Assembly: GCA_943704495.1 (NCBI GenBank)
Contig: CALSCR010002779.1
Span: 1 to 30,767 of the forward strand
DNA: 30,767 nt
From: Pigoraptor chileana
Taxonomy: Eukaryota > Opisthokonta > Filasterea
Reading direction: 5' to 3'
The notes under the pieces are model-generated. The model was not told the DNA's origin. It searched no databases and saw nothing but the letters and a program-made list of their open reading frames with translations. Shown here one piece after another: positions 21,475-30,767 of this stretch. A program made the position numbers and the translations under genes. The stretch's first letter is position 1, and the number at the start of each line of letters is the position of its first letter.

Positions 21475-23627
21475 TTAGATGAGGCCGCAGTCCCGGAGGT
21501 TGTTCTGGATGATGATGTCCGTGATGGCAGCAAACACAAACTTGATGTTGTTCGTGTCCGTCGCGCATGTGAAGTGCGTGTAAATCTGCTTCTGATTGCT
21601 ACGGTTCATCTCCTCAAACTTCTTCTTGATGAAGTCCTTGGCAGCTTCGACATCCGCAGTGGGGCCTGCAATGATTGCGATCGGTGCATTATTGCCGACG
21701 GCGCGGAGAAAAGAGTCAGTCAGACACGGACTGTCACACAACGTGCAAACAGTAAACACTGGCATGCATGTGCCCATTTGCCTCCCAAGGGACGACAAAA
21801 ACAGCAGAGATGCGCCCCGCATGGCGTGCGTGTGTGCGTGAACAGAATGGACGGCGGGCGCACTCACCAGTATACTCTGGGAAGCAGATGGTCAGCGGCA
21901 CCTTGGGGATCTTCTCGGTAAACAGATCCGTCTTGTTGAGGAAGAGGATGATCGATGTCTTGAGGAACCACTTGCTGTTGCAGATCGAATCAAACAGCTT
22001 GACACTCTCGTGCATGCGGTTTGTCGTCTCATCTTCGGCAAGCATTTGGTCGTATCCGCTCAGCGCGGCGCAGAAAATAATCGCCGTCACATTCTCAAAG
22101 CAGTGAATCCACTTCTTGCGCTCAGACCGCTGGCCACCGACATCGAACATCCTGCAACAAGGATTGACACGCACAAGAGACAGGCAAAAGGGCCGTCAGC
22201 GCACACAAACAGCAAACCACAGAGCACCATTTAACCACCGTTCCGCCAATTGCCACGCATGCCACGCATGCCACACACACAAACATTCATTCACACAAAC
22301 AATCAACGGCCAGAGTGACCACGTGGGCCGTCGCACCTGAAGAAGAGGCCCTTGAACTCAAAGTGCGTCTCAACGATGCCAGTCGTCTTGACACGCGTGC
22401 GCAGGACATCCTGCTCTCCTGGCACGTAATCCGACGCCGAAATCCTATCAAGGCTGTCAAAATAGCTGTGTCGCACAAGATAGCAGAAAGGGAAGGGGGT
22501 CATTAGACGCAGTTTGCTGAACAAACACACCGCACAAATGAAGAAAGAAAACAACAAACGCAACAGGGTGAGATTACGGTTAATGCCGTGATCAGTACGC
22601 ACTATTTTGCAGAGTCGTTGAGCTGGAATTCGGATGCGCGGGAAAAGCACTTCTGGATGCCGCTGTCTGCCCAGAGGCGCTTGATGGCCGACGCAAGCTC
22701 ATCATTGAGCGTGATACCGTCGAGGTCGTCGCCGTAGCTGAGCACCTTCTGGGCATCGGGCTGTGAATGCAAGAGATTTCGCGGTGTGGCAGATTCGTTG
22801 ATTGAGTGACACGCACACATTGTTTTGTGTGGGTATAACTAACACACACACGCGCACACACACACAACAGACGCTCCTTTTAGTCGACGACACGCAACAA
22901 AACACAACAAAAGACACTCAGAATGCGGAATTAAGGCAAGAAGAATACCTTGCGGTCATCGCTGCCGTACGGGATTTCGAGCGTCTCCATGGCGGTGACA
23001 AGTGTCTGCATCGACTGAATCGTGTTGCTGTACACAATGTTCTTGAACTCGATGCACTCATCCTGGGTGTAGCCCTTCTCGTGGATGATCTTCATCTGCT
23101 TGACAATGGTACTCTTGCCAGACTCACCGGCGCCTGCAACAATCAGTCAAAACGCAGCACAGAAAACAAGTAAGTCTCAGCGCAGAAACACAGGTCCCCA
23201 AGCAGACACAGATAAGGTTCCCAGAGCGAATGTAAAAATCACAAGACCAACGGGACAGCATCATCCTTCCGCCCTCAATATACAAGTCAGAAAAAGCAGA
23301 CGACAACTTTCGGCAGCGGTCATTTGCCGATCAGTCTGCCACCAAAAACAGATTCAGAAGTATCTTAAAGGTTTCACCGATGGACTCCACAGAGAGCGAG
23401 GCAGAGGTCTCCAACACCAAACCCGCCGGGAGTGGACCAAACAGGACACAATCCCCATCACGTAAACACCCAGCCCACGGCGATTCGAGGGAGATGGCAC
23501 AGTACACACCAAGCAGCAGCAGCTTGACCTCAGTCGACATCTTCCGCTCATCGTCCTTGAGCTTCTCCTCGATGGCCTTGTTGCGGTCGAGCGCCGCCTT
23601 ATCTTCCGTGCTCTGTGAACACCCCAT
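21475..23627 (-). CDS. Heterotrimeric G-protein alpha subunit, Gi/o-like
   Basis: This membrane GTPase couples seven-pass receptors to effectors. Exons are 23627-23510, 23133-22949, 22760-22603, 22465-22337, 22151-21868 and 21665-21475, all in phase, 354 residues as in Gi. MGCSQS offers an N-myristoyl glycine and a palmitoyl cysteine. The P-loop GAGESGKS is at residues 40-47, the switch I arginine in [10 protein letters not shown] at 178, DVGGQ with Gln204, NKTD in LFLNKTDLF, and TCATDT near the end. Numbering of Arg178 and Gln204 is identical to animal Gi. The C-terminus NNLRDCGLI keeps the cysteine at position -4 that pertussis toxin modifies in Gi/o. A TGACGTC motif lies 103 bases before the start. 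The start is the MGC methionine; an upstream in-frame opening was rejected. Confidence 0.97.
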
Positions 23628-24006
23628 TTTTGCCGCCCTCCACAATGCACACGCTATGCGCGCTAATCAGGGGATAATTAAACTCAATTCAGTCGCAGGC
23701 CGCTCCACGCACTGCTGTCTCTGCGTCTGTGACGTCGAAATGAAAATGACGGCCTCTCGAGCGACAACTCAGCTTATGTGCCACGAAAATGCACAAATTG
23801 CACACCGGTCGTCGCGCAGCGGAACACAAACGTAGACAAAGCACGAGTGCCCTAATTTACTGTTGTGGCTGGGAATGTAACTCGAGCAGACCTTTCTTTA
23901 CTGCACACAGCAAGGGCGCATGATGCAGACCCTGATAGCACTGACTGCACTGTACGTGCAATACACACGGCACAGGTGTGCGTCCATGTGTGTGCGTGCA
24001 TGTGTA

Positions 24007-24047
24007 TGTATGTGTGTGTGTGTGTGTGCAGGAGAGAGAGAGAGAGA
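24007..24047. repeat. (TG)n followed by (AG)n microsatellite
   Basis: A run of TG units to 24028 is followed after a short break by AGAG units. It is intergenic between G-alpha and AMP deaminase. Confidence 0.85.
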
Positions 24048-24388
24048 CGGAGGCAGCGAGGCAAGGCACAACATCCCCCAATCACTCCCAAAAACAAAAA
24101 CAATCTTTTTTTGCCTTTATTATCTCTGCGGTTTGCGCCGAAATAATGCCCAACCTCCATACGTTTCTGATAGTGAGGGTCTGTGCGACATAAAAGTGGC
24201 GCACTTAATTTGGCAAGGTCGACAGCGCGTAGGCAGGCGTGGATTGCACGGGATAATCGGGGATTCTGTAGAGTAAATCCCGAGTGATGGGTGATGTCGG
24301 TCTGACGTCACCCAGGCTCACCTTCCTCAAGCCATACAATGCAGAAGTACATGCAGACACAAACATCGACGCGCAAATAGTCACTGAA

Positions 24389-24717
24389 TCACTCCTCAAT
24401 AAACACCGTGGCCATGTCACCGATGCCTGTGTCGTGCGAGATCCCCGATTGTGCGATTGAATCAAAGGCACGGCGACAACAAGCTCACATGGTATGCTGA
24501 CGTTATGAGCTGTCTGCCGCAGTCAAGTTTCACCGCGTGCGTTTTCCGTTTCACTGTTGGCATTGCAACGGTCACTGAAGCACGACGTTCAGAATGTTTG
24601 CGACATGATAATGTAGGAACAGAACGGTGTCCTTCCCCGAATTCAACCTGGCTCCTCCTTCGTCCGACGAAAGGCGTACTTGAACTCCACAATTTTCTCG
24701 CAATCAGCGGGCACCAT
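24389..24717 (-). CDS. Candidate very small protein, 35 aa (55 from an upstream ATG), unknown
   Basis: I do not recognise this product. A two-exon model reads 24717-24648 and 24426-24389: MVPADCEKIVEFKYAFRRTK, then EEPGIGDMATVFIEE and TGA. The intron joins in phase 1 between a GTTGAA donor (weak) and an ACACAG acceptor. An in-frame ATG at 24777 would add a hydrophobic 20-residue leader. An AATAAA on the minus strand at 24121-24116 lies about 270 bases downstream, and TGACATCA/TGACGACA motifs lie about 155 bases upstream, both consistent with a gene. The shortness and weak donor keep confidence low. Confidence 0.28.
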
Positions 24718-25089
24718 GCGCAAATAAACAACACAGTATATGCAGAGTGATATGTGGTTGCTATTAGAGTTTTTCATGTTATTTCGTGACGGAGAGCCGA
24801 CTGGATGCGAGCAGGTCTGAGTCACTAACTTAGCCAGTCCACTTCAACCGGTTTGAGCCAGGCGCGCGCGTGACATCACGATGACGACATAAGCGATTGG
24901 GCGCTTGGGGTCCACCTATTCGTGACGGCATACGGGGTGGGATGGAGTCAGCCCCAAACATTGTACATTCGGTCGGCGAGTGGCACTTGATATGCGTATA
25001 ATAATCACACGGCGCAAAATTCTGCATTATTGAATTATTGGCAACATACACTGGAGCGCCTTGAATTGCAGACTTCGACGCTCACCATA

Positions 25090-27970
25090 ATGGCTGACCA
25101 GAGCAGTGCGCCGACCTCTGCGACAGCTGCACAGGCACCTGCGACGGCGACCACAGCGCCGTTTTCCGACGGCTCGCGTAGGCACGTGCTGAAAAGTCCC
25201 CTCCTCGAGCGCCTTACGACTGTCACCATCGACGATCCCTTTGATCTCTACGGTGGCGACGTTGACATTGGCGCCGTGGAGGATGCGGCGGATGCGGATG
25301 CGTCCGAGGGCAAGATACCAGACGTGCACATTCGCGGCCCACTCGTCTCAGAATCATTCACTGGGTATGGACGCTCCAACGCGCACTTTCCCGTCAACGA
25401 GGAGAACGAGCTGAAGCGGGACGAGGTCACGTGGCGCAAGGAAGTCTATAAGGCGCTGGTGGGCGATGAGACGGACTATCGCCGCGTGGCCGTCGGGGAG
25501 CTTGCCGTCCCGCAGGAGATCAGCGAGGAGACGCGCCAGATCACCGCTCTTCTGGTGCAGGCCATGGGCGTCCGCCGCAGGTATATGACGGCCAGCCTCC
25601 AGGACTTTCCCGAAAGCGCATCCGCCGCCGTCGACTGCGCAACTAGACCCGACTTTGAGCTTCTCGCCCGCCGCAAGTCGTGCGTGCGGGATCCCCATGA
25701 GCCCGTGGCCCACGATCGCCACCGCCCGTTGTTTCGCCCCTTCGACGTTGAAATCCCAGGACACAGCGGTCACGTGATGGAGATGGTTGATGGTGTCATG
25801 CACGTTTACGCCGACGAAAAGGGCCGCGCACAGAAGGAGCGACTATACGACTTTCCTTCACTGCGCACGTACTATCGGGACCTCAAATTTCTGCTTGAAC
25901 TCACAATCGATGGACCCAGGTACGTGCATTTCTTTCCGTTTGTTGCTGCCAGAACTGGCCTTGTATGGCGAATGCGCCGATTGTGTCCATAAATGCAGCA
26001 GTGTATGCGCGATGATGTGCTGCTGACTGGCCCCTGCTGTGTGTCGTGCGTGTTTGTTGTGTGTTTATTGGTACAATGCGATGCGCACACAATCAGCAAA
26101 TCGTTTGCGTTTCGGCGTCTGCGCTTTCTCGAGGCGAAATTCAACCTGCACGTGCTCTTGAACGAAATGGAGGAGCTCACTGCGCAGAAGGCCGTGCCCC
26201 ACCGCGATTTTTACAATGTGCGCAAGGTGGACACGCACGTGCACCATTCGTCATGCATGAACCAGAAACACCTCTTGCGCTTCATCAAAAAGACGCTCAA
26301 GACAAACGGCGACGAGGTCGTCATCTTCCGCGACGGAAAGTACCTCACACTCCAGCAGGTGTTCGACTCGCTGAAGCTCACCGCGTACGACCTCAGCGTG
26401 GATACGCTCGACATGCACGCCGACCGCAACACATTCCACCGCTTTGATAAATTCAACCTCAAGTACAATCCGGTTGGCGAGAGCCGCCTGCGCGAGATAT
26501 TTCTCAAGACGGACAACCACATCAAGGGCCGCTATCTGGCGCGTCTGACAAAAGAGGTATTTGATGACCTCGAGGAGAGCAAGTACCAGCACGCGGAGCC
26601 GCGCATATCGATCTACGGGCGGAAGCGCAACGAGTGGGACTGCCTCGCCGACTGGATGGTCGAGAACGAGATGTATTCCGAGAACATCCGCTGGCTGGTC
26701 CAGGTGCCCCGCCTGTAGTGGGTATCTGCTCGTGCTGCGACCATCGACCATATGCCGGCGTGCTTGCTCTGTCCTTGTGTATGTCTGCTCTGTTATTGTG
26801 TGTTCTTGTGCGTGGGTGTCGTGCACTTGTGTAATTGCCCTTGACGCACCCCACCGACACACACAAACACACACACACAGCAAGCTCATTCCATGGACTC
26901 GCTTTGTGCGTTTGCAGCTCTGTTTTCCGCGAGGCAAACCATGTGCAGTCGTTCCAGGACGTGATTGACAACATATTCATGCCACTCTTTGAGGTGACGC
27001 TCGACCCGAGCAGCCACCCGAATCTGCACAGGGCACTGCAGCAGATTGTAGGCTTTGACAGCGTCGACGACGAGAGCAAGCCCGAGGTGCGCATCCACCT
27101 CAAGTACCCGTCGCCCTCGGACTGGACCGAGGACAAGAACCCCCCGTACTCGTACTACATCTATTACATGTATGCCAACATTTGCGTGCTGAACCAGATG
27201 CGGCAGGCGCGCGGCCTCAACACATTCAAGCTGCGCCCACACAGCGGAGAGGCGGGGCCGGTGGACCATCTCGCGGCGGCGTTTCTGACGTCGCAGTCGA
27301 TCAGCCACGGCATTCTGCTGCGCAAGGTGCCTGTGCTGCAGTATCTGTACTATTTGACGCAGGTGGGCATTGCCATGAGCCCCCTCAGCAACCACTCGCT
27401 CTTCCTCAGTTTCCAGCGGAATCCAATGCCGGAATACTTTGCGCGCGGCCTCAACGTGTCGCTCTCCACGGATGATCCGCTCATGTTCCACGTGACCAAG
27501 GAGCCTCTCATTGAAGAGTACAGCATCGCGTCTCAGGTGCGTTTGTGTGCGTGCCTGCGTGTCTTTGGCTTTTTATTGTGTGACGAGAGGAAATTGGGCC
27601 CTGTGTGTGTTGTCAATGAGGTGAAGCTATGGTGTGTCTGGTGTGCTGGGCTGATCACATTCGATTCATTCAACAATTGAATTTATTACTGCATTCTGAT
27701 CGATTTTGTGCGCACACTGCCAATCCCCACGGCCTTTCGCAGGTGTGGAAGCTGTCTGCGTGCGATATGTGTGAACTCGCCGTGAGCAGCGTCAGGCAGA
27801 GTGGGTTTGAGGAGGATGTCAAGAAGCGGTGGCTCGGCAGCAAGCACGCAAAGGAGGGTCCCGAGGGCAACGACATTCGCCGCACAAATGTGCCCAACAT
27901 CCGGGTGGCATATCGTCACGATACACTCATCGACGAGCTCGCCGTCGTCTCGGGCTTGAAGGTCATGTGA
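25090..27970 (+). CDS. AMPD: AMP deaminase
   Basis: The enzyme converts AMP to IMP and ammonia in the cytosolic purine nucleotide cycle. Exons are 25090-25919, 26097-26717, 26918-27536 and 27743-27970, in phase, 765 residues, typical for the family. The N-terminal 90 residues are low-complexity and probably regulatory. The catalytic domain contains the zinc-ligand motif [20 protein letters not shown] (histidines near 324 and 326), then WMVENEMY joined to [60 protein letters not shown] and [17 protein letters not shown] with the catalytic and zinc-binding aspartates. The last exon gives [11 protein letters not shown] and [20 protein letters not shown]. The second junction inserts a tyrosine split TA|C, matching animal QVPRIYDVF. 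The ATG chosen is the first true ATG of the frame. Confidence 0.97.
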
Positions 27971-28149
27971 GTGGGCACGTGAGGCGGCTGTGTGTGCCCG
28001 TCCGTGTGCGCCGACTACTGCCCGCCGTGGCACGATCAAGAATACAAGGGAATTCAATTGCACGTGTTTGCCATTGCATGCAAGCGTGTGTGGGCGTAGG
28101 GGCAGAGCTGCATTGACTGTGTTGTGTTGTCGGGCGTGGCGCAACTTCG

Positions 28150-29601
28150 TCACTGCGGCGGTGGGGCGATCTTCTTCTTGATCAGCCCCTTGAATATGTC
28201 GAGGCTGTTGCCATCCTGCGATCATATTGGCGTGAAGAGTATGCTTCAATTGTCAGAATGGTGATTCGCATAAAATAATTTGTGGTGATCTTGTTGCGCA
28301 TCTTGCCGGCGTAAAATCGCGGAACACAAACCTAGGCAGCACAATTACAACAAACTAGCACACCCATGTGCACACGGTGTGATGGCGCTTGCACTCGCAC
28401 TGGCACAAACAAATAAACACGACAAGGTGCGCAGTGTGATGGTATACCGGATGCAGCTCCACCGTTTCTCCGCTGTCAGTCGTCCCGAGCAGCTGCCCCT
28501 CGGGCGACAGCCCCACGACGGTGACGGCCGTCCCGTCGGGGGCGAGCGTGAGTCGCTGACCCCCATGCATCCAGTGCGCCGTGTACGCCGACCGCAGCGA
28601 CGCCCCGAAGCCCTCCCTCTCCAGCATTTCCATGAAATGCCCAAATTGGGCCATAATGCGGCTGAGAACGAGCTCCCGCGCGTGTGGCGCAGTTGAAGGG
28701 TAGAGCGCATCCAGGCAAGTGGTTGGCAGTGCATTCGACGTGTTCAGACCAACGCCCACGGTCGACACAAACAGAGCGCGGGCGGGGTCGTATCGGCTGT
28801 TGCAGAGTATGCCGGCGACTTTGTCAGGCCCCGCGTAGACATCGTTGGGCCACTTGAGGCGGAGGGGACGCGCGTTCCACTCGGCGGGCGTCGCGCAGTC
28901 GGCAGCGCCGCGCACAACCGCAAGGGCGGCAACATATTGGATTGTGATAAGATGTTGCGGATCTCGCACGGCCACAGTGAACGACGCACAGAGACAGCCC
29001 AATGGAGACACCCTGTGCGTATATGAATGTGTTCTGGTTAGTGGTTAGGGTATATGGACGCAAAAAACGAAGTGCGTGTGTGGTTATATCTACATGCGAC
29101 AAGCACGGGCGAATGACCGCATACAGTGACGCACCACGCATTCCCGGCGCGCCCGGCGCCCTTGGACTGCTGCGTGGCGACGCACACGGCTCCCAGCGGC
29201 GCCAGCGGAAGCGCATCGGCGAGTATTCGCTGGGTGGACGGCAGCATTCGCCCCCAGAGCACGGCGCATCCGCACGGCGCCGACGCAGCACCCGCACCCG
29301 CACGGTAGAAGCCGCCTGGACTGTCGCTTGTGCTGATGCAGTCTGCCGTGCCTTTGCTTGCGGCACAAAGTGTTTCAAAGAGCGATCGCCCGTCAAACCC
29401 ACCGCGCGGGCGTGCATCTGCTGCTGAAACAACCTCCACAGTGAGGCCGTGCGCAGCCGCTGGAGCAAGCCACGCCGGACAGTCTTTTGCGCCATTCGCA
29501 TCTTCAACCAGCGCATACAAAACGTCGCGCTCTGCATCTTCTTCTGGCGGTTGACTGTGTGTGGCGCGGATGGCGCGGGTGTCCGTATCCAACGTCGACA
29601 T
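28150..29601 (-). CDS. HLCS: Biotin protein ligase (holocarboxylase synthetase)
   Basis: It attaches biotin to a lysine of biotin-dependent carboxylases through biotinyl-AMP. Exons are 29601-29135, 29012-28448 and 28215-28150, in phase, 365 residues, close to bacterial/short eukaryotic length and much shorter than human HLCS (726), so the long N-terminal extension is absent. Motifs: the nucleotide-binding loop KGAGRAGNAW completed across the first splice, VSPLGC, LRLKWPNDVY with the key lysine near 209, KVAGILCNS, VGVGLNTSNALPTTCLD, and a C-terminal barrel domain ending in DGNSLDIFKGLI as in human HLCS. The short last exon (66 bases) was identified by that match. In the loop, the basic residue seen as Arg (GRGR) in bacteria and Lys (GKGR) in human is Ala here. 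It is convergent with AMP deaminase, with 179 bases between stops. Confidence 0.94.
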
Positions 29602-30114
29602 CAGTCAAGGGCTAATTTACAACCACCCAATGGCAAGCTCTTCCTCTGAGCGTCCGCACAATGCGCGTGTGCCGACCCACACTGACTTTTATCAAAGCAT
29701 GCGAGATAAGCCAATATCAAAAACACGGGAGATACTGCTGCAGATGTTGCATCTGGATGTGCTCAAAGGTTTCTCCCTGTATATAATTTCAGCTGGCTGA
29801 GAAATGCTGGTGTGCGGTGTGCGGGACTATTGCTTTACAAAATTCACGTGACCAACGACGGACAGAACACGCATGCATAACACACCCGTGATTTCAACGG
29901 TGTTCATTTGTACACATTAGTTCATTCGACGCCACGCCCAAGCAACCACGGCGACAAACACATGCATGTGCATGTGGGATTCCAGTCAGTATTTTCCGCA
30001 GTGTTCCCGGTCCACAAGACAGATAAGAAGTACAAGACAGACAAGGAGACAGCGGGTAAGGGGACGGGCGGGGATGGGCGGGGATGACACGCGAAGGGTC
30101 GCCGGCCGCCTGCC
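29602..30114. promoter_or_regulatory. Biotin ligase upstream region with TCACGTGA
   Basis: This 513-base region lies between the biotin ligase start and the Rpt3 stop, both minus strand. TCACGTGA at 29844-29851 is 243 bases before the biotin ligase ATG. The plus strand of 29630-29891 holds a weak ZNRD2-like candidate listed separately. Positions 29892-30114 show nothing beyond a purine/G-rich stretch near 30030-30090. Confidence 0.4.
29630..29891 (+). CDS. Weak candidate: ZNRD2/SSSCA1-like zinc-ribbon protein
   Basis: An open frame from ATG 29630 reads MASSSSERPHNARVPTHTDF, then DKPISKTREILLQMLHLD. After a possible 34-base intron (29759-29792, GT to TTTCAG) the frame at 29793 reads LAEKCWCAVCGTIALQNS to a TGA at 29891. 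The second block resembles the MLGETCADCGTILLQ zinc-knuckle region of human ZNRD2. Doubts: the intron would be far shorter than others here, the second CxxC knuckle is not found, and the start lies only 28 bases from the divergent biotin ligase start. It may be a decayed copy, a mis-modelled gene or chance. Confidence 0.25.

Positions 30115-30767
<653 letters not shown>

Larger units (their letters stand above)
23628..25089. promoter_or_regulatory. Divergent G-alpha/AMP deaminase region with CRE-like motifs
   Basis: This 1.46-kb region separates two divergent starts. TGACGTC at 23730-23736 is 103 bases from the G-alpha ATG; a full TGACGTCA palindrome is at 24303-24310; TGACATCA and TGACGACA at 24871-24889 are about 200 bases from the AMP deaminase ATG. 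A TG repeat (24009-24028) and an AG repeat (24033-24047) are present. A candidate tiny minus-strand gene (24717-24389) lies inside and is listed separately. Confidence 0.45.

Overview
The window is nuclear DNA of an intron-rich eukaryote. Nearly all genes are split by short introns (mostly about 90-400 nt) with GTRNGT-type donors and YAG acceptors, and TAA, TAG and TGA all serve as stops, so the standard code applies. Gene content (separase, MERIT40/BABAM1, ASCC2, TMEM170, a Gi/o-like G-alpha, AMP deaminase, delta-COP) resembles animals and their unicellular relatives. I infer a unicellular opisthokont or close relative (holozoan or early-diverging lineage), but no species can be named from sequence alone. 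I saw no transposon, virus-like element, tRNA, rRNA or CRISPR array.

Layout, left to right: ASCC2 (minus, runs off the left edge inside an intron); TMEM170 (plus); a candidate 72-residue gene (minus); separase (minus, 7 exons, 1960 aa); delta-COP/archain (minus, 12 exons including a start exon that is only ATG); ubiquitin-L40 fusion (plus, 4 exons); BABAM1/MERIT40 (plus, 8 exons); G-protein alpha subunit (minus, 6 exons, 354 aa); a candidate very small gene (minus); AMP deaminase (plus, 4 exons); biotin protein ligase (minus, 3 exons); a weak ZNRD2-like candidate (plus); and the C-terminal part of the 26S proteasome ATPase Rpt3/PSMC4 (minus, runs off the right edge in an intron). Exon boundaries were worked out by hand from family conservation plus reading phase. 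For separase, delta-COP, ubiquitin-L40, G-alpha, AMP deaminase, biotin ligase and TMEM170 every junction keeps phase and ends at the expected stop.

The genes do not form an operon or pathway. Several happen to belong to ubiquitin signalling (ASCC2, ubiquitin-L40, BABAM1, Rpt3). Gene pairs are often divergent over short spacers, and these spacers repeatedly hold ACGT-core palindromes (TCACGTGA, TGACGTCA) about 75-360 bases from start codons, a likely shared core-promoter vocabulary. Microsatellites are largely confined to introns and spacers. The most novel material is three small unannotated-looking genes and the promoter motif pattern; no clearly new biological system was found.
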